Counted from the stretch's first letter, positions 19,164-28,214 are shown. The stretch: 64,000 nucleotides of DNA from Bradyrhizobium guangxiense (GCF_004114915.1 NZ_CP022219.1:6106501-6170500), one strand, 5' to 3'. Notes: generated by a model from the letters alone, not told the origin. Program-made: numbers and translations.

Positions 19164-19248
19164 TGTCATGGCCGGGCTTGACCCCGCCATCCACATCCAA
19201 CCCGCCGCACGAAGAACGTGGATGCCCGGGACAAGCCCAGGCATGACG
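19164..19248. repeat. Intergenic palindromic repeat (GTCATGGCCGGGCTTG type)
   Basis: Inverted ends GTCATGGCCGGGCTTG and CAAGCCCAGGCATGAC, with an inner CCACATCC/GTGGATG stem. It lies between the two TPR-LprI paralogues and is a shorter relative of the element at 15311. Confidence 0.75.
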
Positions 19249-19268
19249 CCTCCGTAAAGCGAAGGGCC

Positions 19269-20033
19269 TCAATACCTATCCACCCCGTTGATCTGCTGCA
19301 GCCTGTCCTGCATCGCCTTCTTCAGATCATAGCCCGGCCGGCCGTATCCGGCGTTCCTGCGCGCGACAAAATCGTCCTGCTCGCGCTGGATCTTGCGTGC
19401 CTCCGCCGGGCTCTGGGCTTCGCGGATGACGCGCAGATGCGATCCGTAGATCTCGCGATCGAGATCGGCGAGCTCGCGATTGGCGCAGATCGCCTTTTCC
19501 ACCGCACGGCGCGCCCGCGCGCAATTGAAGCTGGGCTTGCCGGCGACGGCCATCTGCGCGCCGATCCGCTCGAGCTCGCGCGCCATCGCCTTGTGATTGG
19601 CCTTGGCCTTCTCGTGGTTCGGATCGATCTTGAGGGCCGCGCCGAAATCCTGCACCGCCTTGGGCTTGTCGCCCTTCTTGAGCCAGAGCTCGCCGCGCGC
19701 ATTGAAGATGTCGGCAAGCGTGGGGTCGAGCGACAGCACGCGGCTGTCGTCGGCGATGGCGCGGTCGACCTGGTCGTGCCGCGCATAGAGCGCCGCGCGC
19801 GCGATCAGCGCCTTGATCAGATCGCCCTTCGCCGTCTTCTCGTTGTCGATTACGGCCGCGCAGGCCATCGCGGCCTTATCGATGTCGTCCGCCGCGGTGG
19901 CCGCGAGGCATGGCGCGACATCGACCTGTATCACCGCAGCCGGCTCGCCGCCGGTCGCAGCCTGGGCGGCGGCGAGCGAGAGCGCGCTCAGCAATACGGC
20001 ACCTGACGATTGAATGAGTTTTCGAAAACGCAT
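19269..20033 (-). CDS. Secreted TPR protein with C-terminal LprI/DUF1311 domain (short paralogue)
   Basis: 254 residues from MRFRKLIQSS, followed by a signal peptide core AVLLSALSLAAAQA. It has only about three TPR-like units (ALIARAALYARHDQVDRAIADD, ADIFNARGELWLKKGDKPKAVQDFGAALKIDPN) before an LprI-type domain starting FNCARARRAVEKAICANREL. The end RPGYDLKKAMQDRLQQ is nearly identical to that of the gene at 17693. It appears to be a tandem duplicate that lost or never gained the extra TPR units. An upstream in-frame ATG at 20114 would add a basic leader and is less likely. Confidence 0.83.
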   Translation of the reverse strand: MRFRKLIQSSGAVLLSALSLAAAQAATGGEPAAVIQVDVAPCLAATAADDIDKAAMACAAVIDNEKTAKGDLIKALIARAALYARHDQVDRAIADDSRVLSLDPTLADIFNARGELWLKKGDKPKAVQDFGAALKIDPNHEKAKANHKAMARELERIGAQMAVAGKPSFNCARARRAVEKAICANRELADLDREIYGSHLRVIREAQSPAEARKIQREQDDFVARRNAGYGRPGYDLKKAMQDRLQQINGVDRY

Positions 20034-20171
20034 GCTCTTTGCAGTCGGAAATCTTGTTTTCGGTCTCGCCTTCAGTCTTGCCTTTAAGTCTCGCTTCGGC
20101 GCCGTGCTATCCATGATGCGGCCGGATTGGTGCTAGCCTGCGGCGTCACTCCTATCGGTTCGGGGATCATC

Positions 20172-21716
20172 GTGTCGACATTCGAATGGATCATCGCGCT
20201 TCTACTCGGCGCTGTTGGATTATCGGCGCTGGCGCGACGGATCAAGGTCCCCTACCCGACCTTTCTCGCCATCGGCGGCGCGCTGATCGCCTTCGTGCCG
20301 TCCAGTCCGTCCTGGGCGCTGCAGCCGGACCTGGCCTTGGCCCTTTTTGTCGCACCGGTCCTGCTCGATGCCGCGTTCGACACCTCGCTGCGGGATCTGC
20401 GCAACAATTGGGTTCCGGTCTCGACTCTGGTCGTCGCCGCGGTCGGCCTGACCACGGCCGGCGTCGCCTTCGTCGCGCACCGGCTGGTGCCTGACATGCC
20501 CTGGGCCGCCGCGGTTGCGCTCGGCGCCATCGTGGCGCCGCCCGATGCGGCCGCCGCGGTCGCGATCCTGAGCCAGGTGAAACTACCCTACCGCATGGTG
20601 AAGGTGCTGGAGGGCGAAAGCCTGCTCAACGATGCGAGCGCGCTTCTGATCTACCGCATCGCGGTCGGCGCGGTCGCCGCCGAGCATCTGACATGGGCCC
20701 AGGTCGCGCCGACCATGGCGCTGGCACTGGTCGGCAGCGTCATCGCCGGCCTGCTTGCGGGCCGCATCATCCCGCTGTTCATGGATCGGGTGACCGAGGC
20801 GCCGAGCGCCATCATCGTGCAATTCGCCACCACCTTCATGATCTGGATCGGCGCCGAGCATCTCGGCCTCTCCGGCATCCTCACCATCGTGGTCTACGCC
20901 ATCCCCCTCGCGCGCACGGCAGGCGAGCGCATGCCGGCGCGGCTGCGGGTGCCATCCTATGCGGTCTGGGAGACCACAGTGTTCGTGCTCAACGTGCTCG
21001 CCTTCATGCTGATCGGCATGCAGATGCGGCCGATCTGGACGCGGCTGGATGCGGACGTGCGCTGGGAATATTGCGTGGCCGCGGCCTGGATCCTGCTGAC
21101 CGTGATCCTGGTGCGCCTCGGCTGGGTGACGTTCTATCGCACGACCTTGCGTGTGCTGGTCGCGCAGGGGATCTATCATCCGAGGGATCCCAAAGCCGTC
21201 GCCTCGCCCGAGGGCGGCCTCATCATCTCCTGGTGCGGCATGCGGGGCCTCGTCACGCTGGCCACCGCCTTCGCGCTGCCGGAGAATTTTCCCTATCGCG
21301 ACTTCATCGTCTTCATCGCCTTTGCGGTGGTGCTGGGATCGCTGGTGATCCAGGGCCTGACCTTGCGGCCGCTGATCCTGGCGTTCGGCCTCAAGGACGA
21401 CGATCCCGTCGGCACCGAGGTCGCGTATGCGCGCGCCGTCGCCTATCGTGCCGCGCTCGATGCGATCGAGAGCGATCCATCGGAGGAGGCGGAGATCCTG
21501 CGGCTCGAATACCGAGCCATCCTGATGCAGGCCGAGAGCGATCCCAACGGCGGCGTCGCCAATGGCGAACTGCCCGCCGATCCCCTGCGCCGCCGCGCCA
21601 TCGCGGCCGCGCGCAAATCGATCTTCGACCTCCGCGCCACCGAGGTGATCGGCGACGACGCCTTCCACCGGATCGAAGAGGAGCTCGATCGCGCAGAATT
21701 GAGCGCGGGCGGTTAG
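20172..21716 (+). CDS. Na+/H+ antiporter, CPA1 (NhaP-like) family
   Basis: About 514 residues from the GTG giving (M)STFEWIIALLLGAVGLSALA; a longer start at 20127 exists but adds a non-membrane leader. Some twelve membrane helices are evident. The CPA1 ion-site block GAIVAPPDAAAAVAIL, followed by VKVLEGESLLNDASALLIYR, contains the conserved Asp residues. ISWCGMRGLVTLATAFALP is the typical helix before the C-terminal cytoplasmic domain (about 100 residues, charged). It exchanges Na+ or K+ for protons at the inner membrane and contributes to pH or salt homeostasis. Confidence 0.87.
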   Translation: MSTFEWIIALLLGAVGLSALARRIKVPYPTFLAIGGALIAFVPSSPSWALQPDLALALFVAPVLLDAAFDTSLRDLRNNWVPVSTLVVAAVGLTTAGVAFVAHRLVPDMPWAAAVALGAIVAPPDAAAAVAILSQVKLPYRMVKVLEGESLLNDASALLIYRIAVGAVAAEHLTWAQVAPTMALALVGSVIAGLLAGRIIPLFMDRVTEAPSAIIVQFATTFMIWIGAEHLGLSGILTIVVYAIPLARTAGERMPARLRVPSYAVWETTVFVLNVLAFMLIGMQMRPIWTRLDADVRWEYCVAAAWILLTVILVRLGWVTFYRTTLRVLVAQGIYHPRDPKAVASPEGGLIISWCGMRGLVTLATAFALPENFPYRDFIVFIAFAVVLGSLVIQGLTLRPLILAFGLKDDDPVGTEVAYARAVAYRAALDAIESDPSEEAEILRLEYRAILMQAESDPNGGVANGELPADPLRRRAIAAARKSIFDLRATEVIGDDAFHRIEEELDRAELSAGG

Positions 21717-21827
21717 ACCCCGCTGTCCGGGACCACGGCGGGTTTTGGGGCGTTCAGCAACGTGCGCCAAGCCACACACAGCGTCCCGCAGTTTGAACCA
21801 AACCCCGCCTCCCAAGACTCATTCCTG

Positions 21828-22598
21828 ATGACGACCCTGACCGACGACCGTCGTGTCCGCGCGCGAGATGCGTCGCCCGCACGATATTTTTATTTCCACA
21901 TGGCGCTGGCCTGCGCGGCCACCGCCTTTCTAGGCTTCGCACCGACCTATTGGGTGCCCCTCGCCAGCCGGACATTGTCCGCAAGCCCCGTGATCCACTT
22001 TCACGGCTTCTTGTTCTTCACTTGGTCTCTCTATTTCGTGCTGCAGACCTGGCTCGCGGCCTCCGGCCGGGTGGTCAATCACCGCTCGCTCGGCATCGCT
22101 GGGGTGTCGCTCGCGACCGCGATGACGATCTTCGGTTTCCTCGCCTCGGTGCATGTGATGCAGCATTCCGCAGCGCTCGGGCAGAAGGAGGCCGGCATCA
22201 GCTTCTCGATCGTGCCGATGAGCGGGATCGCATTCTTCGCGGTCGTGTTCGTGCTTGCCATCGCGAACACGCGTAGACCCGAGATTCACAAGCGCCTGAT
22301 GCTGCTGGCCGCAGTTTCGATCCTCGACGCTGCGATTGCACGCTGGTTCCTGACCTTCCTGGCCCCTCCTGGACCGCCCGGCCCGCCGCCGGTGCCGGTG
22401 ACCATCGCGCCGGCCGTCGTTGCCTCGCTCCTGCTCGTCGCCGCCATGGTGCGCGACTGGCGCAGCGAAGGTCGCGTGCACCCGGTCTATATCTACGGCA
22501 CGCTGGCGCTGCTGGCAGTGAAGGTCCTGAACTGGCCGGTCAGCGAGAGCGCCGCGTGGCATTCGTTCGCCGGCGGAATTCTGGCGCTGGCGCAGTAG
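21828..22598 (+). CDS. Multi-pass membrane protein of unknown function
   Basis: 256 residues from the ATG giving MTTLTDDRRVRARD. About six or seven hydrophobic helices can be drawn (ALACAATAFLGFAPTYW, FHGFLFFTWSLYFVLQTWLAA, GIAGVSLATAMTIFGFLASVH, MSGIAFFAVVFVLAIA, APAVVASLLLVAAMV, IYGTLALLAVKVL). Histidines at HFHGFLFF, VNHRSLG, EIHKRLM and near the C-terminus suggest possible heme or metal coordination, as in cytochrome-b561-like or DUF2306-like proteins, but no family is firmly recognised. The gene starts 112 bases after the antiporter. Confidence 0.72.
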   Translation: MTTLTDDRRVRARDASPARYFYFHMALACAATAFLGFAPTYWVPLASRTLSASPVIHFHGFLFFTWSLYFVLQTWLAASGRVVNHRSLGIAGVSLATAMTIFGFLASVHVMQHSAALGQKEAGISFSIVPMSGIAFFAVVFVLAIANTRRPEIHKRLMLLAAVSILDAAIARWFLTFLAPPGPPGPPPVPVTIAPAVVASLLLVAAMVRDWRSEGRVHPVYIYGTLALLAVKVLNWPVSESAAWHSFAGGILALAQ

Positions 22599-22620
22599 GC
22601 AGCCGCTTAAGCTCTAATCC

Positions 22621-22748
22621 GTCACCCTGAGGTGGCCGCTTCTTCAGCGGCCCTCGAAGGGCGACGGCCCGGCTGCACCGGCCCCGTTCATCCTTCGAGG
22701 TTCCCCATGTCGCGCGTTGCGCGCCATGGCTCGCGCCTCAGGATGACG
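22621..22748. repeat. Intergenic repeat (GTCACCCTGAGG...CCTCAGGATGACGG type)
   Basis: Bounded by TCACCCTGAGGTGGCC and CCTCAGGATGACG in inverted orientation, with the internal pieces CCTCGAAGG and ATCCTTCGAGG that are typical of this class. It sits between the convergent membrane-protein and SDR genes. A second copy lies at 55365-55475. Confidence 0.75.
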
Positions 22749-22764
22749 GGACTGGCCTGGGAGG

Positions 22765-23574
22765 CTACGCCCCCGCCTTGCAGGTGATCCCGCCGTCGAC
22801 CACGAGCTCGATCCCCGTCACATATTTCGATTCGTCCGAGGCGAGGAACAGCGCGGCGTTGGCAACGTCGAAGGCGTCGCCCATGTGGCCCATCGGCACC
22901 TGCGCATCGCGGGCGCGCCACATCGCTTCGACATCGCCCTTGGCGTAGCTGTTGGCGAGGCCGGCGGAATGCTCCACCATCGGCGTCTTCATCAGGCCGG
23001 GCAGGATCGCATTCACCCGGACATGATGCCGCGCGAACTCGATCGCCGTGGTGCGCGTCATCTGGTTCATCGCCGCCTTGGAGGTGCCGTAGGTCACGTA
23101 GGAGATGCCCATGTGACGGATCGAGGCGATCGAGGAGATGTTGATGATCGAGCCGCCGCCCTGCTTCACCATGAGGGGAATGACGTGCTTCATGGCGAAA
23201 TAGGCGCTCTTGAGGTTGACGCTGAAGACCCGGTCCCAGCTTTCCTCGGTCACCTCGACCACGCTGCCCATCTCGGCGATACCGACATTGTTGTCGAGCA
23301 CGTCGATGCGGCCATAGGCCTTCAGGCATGCCGCCACCATCGCCTCGATCTCCGCCGGCCGCGAGACGTCGGCCGTGAACGCCGTCGCTCTACCGCCCTC
23401 GCCGCTGATGATCTTCGCAGTCTCCTCGGCCGCTGCGCCATTGCGGTCGACACAAAACACCAGCGCGCCTTCGCGCGCGAAGGTCACCGCGGTCGCCTTG
23501 CCGTTGCCCCAGCCAGGCCCGATCGAGCCGGCCCCCACCACCATTGCAACCTTGCCCTTGAGCCGATCCATCAT
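22765..23574 (-). CDS. Short-chain dehydrogenase/reductase
   Basis: 269 residues. Classical SDR features: an unusually extended cofactor loop VVGAGSIGPGWGNGKATAV near residue 12, NNVG (N-N-x-G) for the NNAG motif, the catalytic Ser in ISSIAS, and Y-G-T-S-K within SYVTYGTSKAAMNQ. The C-terminus (ITGIELVVDGGIT) is standard. It oxidises or reduces an unknown alcohol/ketone with NAD(P). It starts eight bases after the DUF1850 gene, so it is probably the last gene of the TAXI-TRAP operon, hinting that the imported compound is its substrate. Confidence 0.87.
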   Translation of the reverse strand: MMDRLKGKVAMVVGAGSIGPGWGNGKATAVTFAREGALVFCVDRNGAAAEETAKIISGEGGRATAFTADVSRPAEIEAMVAACLKAYGRIDVLDNNVGIAEMGSVVEVTEESWDRVFSVNLKSAYFAMKHVIPLMVKQGGGSIINISSIASIRHMGISYVTYGTSKAAMNQMTRTTAIEFARHHVRVNAILPGLMKTPMVEHSAGLANSYAKGDVEAMWRARDAQVPMGHMGDAFDVANAALFLASDESKYVTGIELVVDGGITCKAGA

Positions 23575-23582
23575 GATTTCCC

Positions 23583-23966
23583 TTATTTCTCTTGTTGTTT
23601 GCAGATGCTCATCTTGATGACGTTAGCACCAATGGGATGCCCGACAATCTCCGACAGCGTCCGGCACTCTCCGTCATGGCACAGCCGCCATTCCCCGGCT
23701 GCGCCCGAATTGCCGAGCACGACCTCCTGCATGGCGGCTCGCTTCGGCTGCCACTGAAACCAGCCATCGACCAGCCGCGCCTCGGGCGGCGGCTCCATGC
23801 CGGGGCCGGTGCCCTTGACGCGGGCCTGCACCAGTTCGAGGCCAGCGGGCGTGACGCGCCAGTCTTCCTGCCAGTCGACCTTCGCGATCGAATGGGTCCA
23901 TGCAAGCGTGAACGCGGACAGGGCCAGCGCCTTCACGCCGACAGCGGTTGCGAAGCAGAGGCTCAC
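23583..23966 (-). CDS. DUF1850 family protein
   Basis: 127 residues from a GTG that overlaps the stop of the TRAP permease (GTGTGA). A hydrophobic N-terminus (FATAVGVKALALSAFTLAW) serves as a membrane anchor or signal. The rest shows the DUF1850 pattern: F-T-x-x-W-x-H-S, WRVTPAGLELVQARVKGTGPGMEP, then LVDGWFQWQP and a Cys pair GEWRLCHDGECRTL. DUF1850 proteins nearly always occur beside TAXI-type TRAP permeases, which is the case here. A role as an accessory to the transporter is likely but undefined. Confidence 0.85.
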   Translation of the reverse strand: MSLCFATAVGVKALALSAFTLAWTHSIAKVDWQEDWRVTPAGLELVQARVKGTGPGMEPPPEARLVDGWFQWQPKRAAMQEVVLGNSGAAGEWRLCHDGECRTLSEIVGHPIGANVIKMSICKQQEK

Positions 23967-26080
23967 ACCGCCTCGACCGGCGCCGGCGGACGCTGCCGCC
24001 ATTGCCACAGCACGATCGCCGCAGCGAGCACAAAGCCCGCGGTGTCGCTGAACGGGAATTCGCCGAGCAGGCAGAACGCGGCGCCGAGTGCAACCAGGCG
24101 CTCGATCAGCGTCAGCCGCGTGAACAGGAAGCCGATCGCCACCGTGCCGAACAGGCCGATCGCCACCAGTGCCTTCAGGCCCGCCAGCGCCACCGCGCCG
24201 TAGAAGCCGAGCTTGGCCGCCATGGGATCGCCGGCTTGCAGCATCAAGGCCGGAGAATAGACGAAGATGAAGGGGATGACGTAGCCGGCGAGCGCGATGC
24301 GCATCGCCTCCCAGCCGATCTTGTCCGGGTTCTCCTTCGCGATCGGCGCCGCCGCGAGCGCGGCAAGCGCCACCGGCGGCGAGAGGTCGGCCATGATGCC
24401 GTAGTAGAACGCGAACATGTGGCTCGCGATCAGCGGCACCCCAAGCTTGGCCAGCGCGGGCGCGGCGAGCGCGGCGGTGATGATGTAGGTCGGGATGGTC
24501 GGAATGCCGGTGCCGAGCAGGATCGACAGCAACATGGTCATGATCAGCGCCAGGAACAGGCTCTTCTCGCCGAGCCCGATCACCCACCCGCCGAAGATGG
24601 TGCCGACGCCGGTCTGCGACATCATTCCGATGATGACGCCGACGATGGCGCAGGCCATGCCGACGGTGATGGCGGATTTCGCGCTCTCGGCCAGCGCGTC
24701 GCGGCAGGCCCGCAGCGCCGCAATGCCGCCGCGGACGAAGGCGGTGATCACGATCAATCCGACGACGACGCAAGCGACCGGCACGATCTGAAGGCCGTCG
24801 CGCGACAGTGCGGCGACGACGAGCGCAAGGCCGATCCAGAAGATGTAGCGGACGACCGTCGCCGAAACGCCCGCCGTGATGCTGGTCCCCAGGATCAGCG
24901 CCACCGTCAGCGCGAGGCCCATGCTGCCGGCATAGAGCGGCGTGAAGCCCTCGAACAACATGTAGACCAGCGCGGCGAGCGGCAGCACGAGGTACCAGCG
25001 CGTCACCAGCGCCTTCCAGGCGCTCGGGATCTGCGAGCGCTTCATGCCGACGAGACCGTGCTTGCCGGCTTCCAGATGCACCATCCAGAAGGCCGATGCG
25101 AAATAGAGGATCGCAGGGATCGCCGCCGCCTTGACGATCTCCGAATATTGCACGCCGAGCGTCTCCGCCATGATGAAGGCGACCGCGCCCATCACCGGCG
25201 GCATGATCTGGCCGCCCATCGAGGCCGTGGCCTCGACGCCGGCCGCGAAAGCGCGGCGGTAGCCGAACTTGATCATCAGGGGAATCGTGAACTGGCCGAC
25301 GGTGACCACATTGGCGACGCCGGAGCCGGAGATCGTGCCCATCATGCCCGAGGCGAACACCGCGACCTTGGCCGGTCCGCCGCGCGTCTTGCCGAACAAG
25401 CCGAGCGAGACGTCGGTGAACAGCTGGATCATGCCGGCGCGCTCCAGGAACGAGCCGAACAGAATGAACAGGAAAATGTAGGTCGCCGAGACGTAGATCG
25501 GCACGCCGTAGAAGCCTTCGGTGCCGAACGACAGATGCGTGATGATCTGGTCGAAGTCGTAACCGCGGTGATTGAGCGGCGACGGCAGGTATTGGCCGAA
25601 GAACCAGTAGACGAGGCAGGCGCCGCACATCAGCGGCAGCGCCGCGCCCATCAGGCGCCGCGTGCCTTCGAAGATCAGCACCGCCAGCAGCGTGCCGACC
25701 ACGAGATCGAGCCGCGTCGGATCACCGTCGCGCGCGATCAGGTCGGCGTAGAAGATCCACTGATAGAGGCCGCAGAAGAAGCCGGCGCCGCCGATCACCC
25801 AGCCGAGCGCGCGGCCGAAATTGCTCTTGGCGGTGAAATTGGCGATCAGGCCGAAGGTGAGGAGAACGAGGAAGCCGACATGGACGCCGCGCACCACCTG
25901 GCTCGGCAGATAGTTGAAGGCGGCGACATAGAGCTGGAAGGTGGCAAAGGCGATGCCGATCCAATAAGCGAGCGCGCCCCACCCGCCCGGACCGAATCCT
26001 TCCGGGAAACCGTGCTCGAAATTGTCGAACTCGACCTTGACCTTCTCGGGCGCAGCTTCGGTGCCCTCTGCCTGCAACAT
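23963..26080 (-). CDS. TRAP transporter permease, fused small and large subunits
   Basis: 705 residues, the length of fused 4TM-12TM (DctQ-DctM) permeases of the TAXI class. The N-terminal part (about residues 40-190) has four helices, and the large domain begins near YIFLFILFGSFLERAGM. The highly conserved GMMGTISGSGVANVVTVGQFTIPLMIKFGY block and VEATASMGGQIMPPVMGA confirm the family. It carries an organic acid or related solute into the cell using an ion gradient, receiving it from the TAXI binding protein encoded upstream. It overlaps the DUF1850 gene by four bases. Confidence 0.92.
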   Translation of the reverse strand: MLQAEGTEAAPEKVKVEFDNFEHGFPEGFGPGGWGALAYWIGIAFATFQLYVAAFNYLPSQVVRGVHVGFLVLLTFGLIANFTAKSNFGRALGWVIGGAGFFCGLYQWIFYADLIARDGDPTRLDLVVGTLLAVLIFEGTRRLMGAALPLMCGACLVYWFFGQYLPSPLNHRGYDFDQIITHLSFGTEGFYGVPIYVSATYIFLFILFGSFLERAGMIQLFTDVSLGLFGKTRGGPAKVAVFASGMMGTISGSGVANVVTVGQFTIPLMIKFGYRRAFAAGVEATASMGGQIMPPVMGAVAFIMAETLGVQYSEIVKAAAIPAILYFASAFWMVHLEAGKHGLVGMKRSQIPSAWKALVTRWYLVLPLAALVYMLFEGFTPLYAGSMGLALTVALILGTSITAGVSATVVRYIFWIGLALVVAALSRDGLQIVPVACVVVGLIVITAFVRGGIAALRACRDALAESAKSAITVGMACAIVGVIIGMMSQTGVGTIFGGWVIGLGEKSLFLALIMTMLLSILLGTGIPTIPTYIITAALAAPALAKLGVPLIASHMFAFYYGIMADLSPPVALAALAAAPIAKENPDKIGWEAMRIALAGYVIPFIFVYSPALMLQAGDPMAAKLGFYGAVALAGLKALVAIGLFGTVAIGFLFTRLTLIERLVALGAAFCLLGEFPFSDTAGFVLAAAIVLWQWRQRPPAPVEAV

Positions 26081-26102
26081 CGATATGTCCCCGCCCTGAA
26101 AT

Positions 26103-26222
26103 CGTCATGCCCGGGCTTGACCCGGGCGTTCACTCACTTCGTCATTCCGGGGCGGCTCGTAAGAGCCGAACCCGGAATCTCGAGATTCCGGGTTCGATGC
26201 TTCGCATCGCCCCGGAATGACG
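26103..26222. repeat. Composite intergenic palindromic repeat
   Basis: Two elements abut. The first, about 26103-26132, is CGTCATGCCCGGGCTTGACC-type. The second (26140-26222) runs from GTCATTCCGGGGCGG to CGCCCCGGAATGACGG, with an inner perfect palindrome AACCCGGAATCTCGAGATTCCGGGTT near 26169-26194 given here by position and ends. It lies inside the TRAP operon between the binding-protein and permease genes, where it could give the binding-protein transcript a stable 3' end. Confidence 0.75.
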
Positions 26223-26233
26223 GATGAAGTGGA

Positions 26234-27181
26234 TTACTTGATCAGCCCTTTTTCCTTGTAATAGCGGATCGCGCCGGGATGCAGCGGAACCGGGCTGCCG
26301 CTGGCCGCCGTCTCGAGCTTGATCTCCTTGCCGGCCGCATGCGCGTTGGCGAGTTCCGGCAGCGACTCATAGACCAGCTTGGTCATCTGGTAGGCGAGAT
26401 CGTCCGACACGGCCGAGCTGGTGACGAGGTAGTTGACGACGGCAGCGGTCGGCACGTCCTTGTCTTGGCCGGTATAGGTGTTGGCCGGAATGACCGCGGA
26501 GATGAAGGGCGGGCCGATCTTGTCGACGGTCTCCTTCGGCACCGACACCACCGTGATCGGGCTCGAGGTCGACAGGTCCTTCAGCGAGGCGACGCCGAGG
26601 CCGGCCGATTGCAGCGTCGCTGCGAGTTGGCGGTTCTTCATGAGATCGACGGATTCGGCGAACGGCAGATATTCGACCTTGCCGAGATCCTTGTAGCTCA
26701 TGCCGGCCGCGCTGAGGATCGCGCGCGAGTTCAGCTCCGTGCCCGACTTCGGCGCACCGACAGAGAGGCTCTTGCCCTTGAGGTCGGCCAGCGTCTTGAT
26801 GCCGCTATCCGCGGTGGCGACGATCTGGATGTAGTTCGGATAGATCGCGCCGATGGTGCGCAGCTTGTCGAGCTTGGTCTTGAAGCCCGCCTCCTCCTCG
26901 CCGTCCCAGGCGGCCTTCAGCGAGTCGCCCAGCGTGAACGCCAGCTCGCCGCGGCCCTGCTGCAGCAGGATCAAATTCTCGACCGACGCCTTGGTGGCCT
27001 GCACCTGCGTCTTCACGTTCGGAATCTTGTCGCCGTAGATTTTTCCGATCGCGACCCCGAGCGGATAGTAGACGCCGGAGGTGCCGCCGGTCAGCACGTT
27101 GATGAAGGATTGCGCCTGCGCGCAAGGTGCCGACGCCGCCAGAGCAAGAGCCGCGGCCACGCCAAAAATGGTCCGTTTCAT
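26234..27181 (-). CDS. TAXI family TRAP transporter solute-binding protein
   Basis: 315 residues with a signal peptide (TIFGVAAALALAASAPCAQA). TAXI-type features: FINVLTGGTSGVYYPLGVAIGKIY at the mature N-terminus, then LTFGD-type ELAFTLGDSLKAAWDGE, DLKGKSLSVGAPKSGTELNSR, and IPANTYTGQDKDVPTAAV near the C-terminus. It captures the solute in the periplasm for the permease encoded 153 bases downstream. Glutamate-like or other dicarboxylate ligands are usual in this family, but the ligand here is not known. Confidence 0.92.
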   Translation of the reverse strand: MKRTIFGVAAALALAASAPCAQAQSFINVLTGGTSGVYYPLGVAIGKIYGDKIPNVKTQVQATKASVENLILLQQGRGELAFTLGDSLKAAWDGEEEAGFKTKLDKLRTIGAIYPNYIQIVATADSGIKTLADLKGKSLSVGAPKSGTELNSRAILSAAGMSYKDLGKVEYLPFAESVDLMKNRQLAATLQSAGLGVASLKDLSTSSPITVVSVPKETVDKIGPPFISAVIPANTYTGQDKDVPTAAVVNYLVTSSAVSDDLAYQMTKLVYESLPELANAHAAGKEIKLETAASGSPVPLHPGAIRYYKEKGLIK

Positions 27182-27367
27182 GATTTTCTATACTCCCCAA
27201 ACCGCGGCGAAATTGGCCGGATGAGGCGGGCGGGGCAACCCATCCAAAAGGCAAAACAGGACTGCGGCCGATCCGGCTCTATTTTGGGGAACTTGAGGGC
27301 TGCGGCGACGTGGCGCAGCGTGGACGATCGCATAGGCGTGGACCAGGGCACCGAGAGTACCCACTCC

Positions 27368-27484
27368 GTCATGGCCAGGCTTGTGCCGGCCATCCACGCC
27401 TTTCCACGTAGCACGTGGATGCCCGGGCCTTCGCCTCGCGAAGCGGCTTCGGCCGCGCAGGCGGGACAAGCCCGGGCATGACGA
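27368..27484. repeat. Intergenic palindromic repeat (GTCATGGCCAGGCTTG type)
   Basis: Inverted ends GTCATGGCCAGGCTTG and CAAGCCCGGGCATGAC, inner stem CCACGTAGCACGTGG, and a second inner hairpin CTTCGCCTCGCGAAGC. It lies upstream of the TAXI gene in the space shared with the next secreted protein. Confidence 0.75.
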
Positions 27485-27539
27485 CCTCCGCTGAATGTTC
27501 AAATGCGATTGTGCTGCCCGCAAGCGGGGAGAGGCATCC

Positions 27540-28019
27540 TCACTGGAACGTCATGTCCAGGCACTTGGAGATGTCGGAGCCGAGGCCGGAGGAGATGATG
27601 ATGCAGCCGCGCACCTTCTGCGCGCCGACGTCGGCGGCCCACACCGAATAGCCGCCGGGACCGAAGAACGAGTTGGTGTTCGGCGGCTCGGTCTCGGTGG
27701 CGTCGAAATCATACTTGCCGTCGACCTCGAAGACCCGCGGCTTCTTGGTGCAGCCGCCGTCGGTCTGGACGTTGATGACTTCCTTGTTGTCGCGGGTCAG
27801 CGCCAGCGAAACCTGGCAGCGGAAATATTCCGAGGTCTTGGTGTTGAAGAGATAGGTGTAGGACTTGCAGGTCGCCGTGTTCAGCTTGCCCGGGGCAAGG
27901 CCGCGGCTGCACGAGATGCGTTGGTTGTGGCTGAGCTGGTAGTCATCGGCCCGGGCGGCCGGCGCCAGCGCCGTCAACGACAATGCAGCAGCCCAGCAAA
28001 GTTTGATCACATGGCGCAT
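27540..28019 (-). CDS. Secreted protein of unknown function
   Basis: 159 residues from MRHVIKLCWA, chosen because GGTGGGG lies at proper spacing; another ATG nine bases upstream has none. A signal peptide ends near APAARA-DD. The mature part has four or five cysteines (RISCSRG, TATCKSY, YFRCQVS, GGCTKKP, GCIIISS) and an overall beta-rich look (YDFDATETEPPNTNSFF). No family is recognised. It is divergent from the small secreted-protein gene at 28215. Confidence 0.72.
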   Translation of the reverse strand: MRHVIKLCWAAALSLTALAPAARADDYQLSHNQRISCSRGLAPGKLNTATCKSYTYLFNTKTSEYFRCQVSLALTRDNKEVINVQTDGGCTKKPRVFEVDGKYDFDATETEPPNTNSFFGPGGYSVWAADVGAQKVRGCIIISSGLGSDISKCLDMTFQ

Positions 28020-28214
28020 CCGAATCATCCCCACCAATAATTTTGTCGAGTTGCGTTCTAGACGGAAAGCGGAACATAGTCGCGAGGGGACGAAGGGAAA
28101 ATCACAAACTGCTGGGCAAGACGTGAAGCGCTGCGGCGCTTTCGCAAATTGACCGGGGCACACCGTTCGTGATTTGTTCAAGCCGACGCTCCCAACGACG
28201 GGGAGGATGGGATC

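Noticed and set aside
17693..20033. Possible CRISPR or DNA tandem repeats in the TPR genes.
   Set aside because: The periodicity is at protein level (34-residue TPR units) with divergent bases and no spacers.
23948..26227. A 759-codon plus-strand frame opposite the TRAP permease.
   Set aside because: Dense in Arg, His, Asp and Gln with no membrane or domain structure; it mirrors the permease codons.
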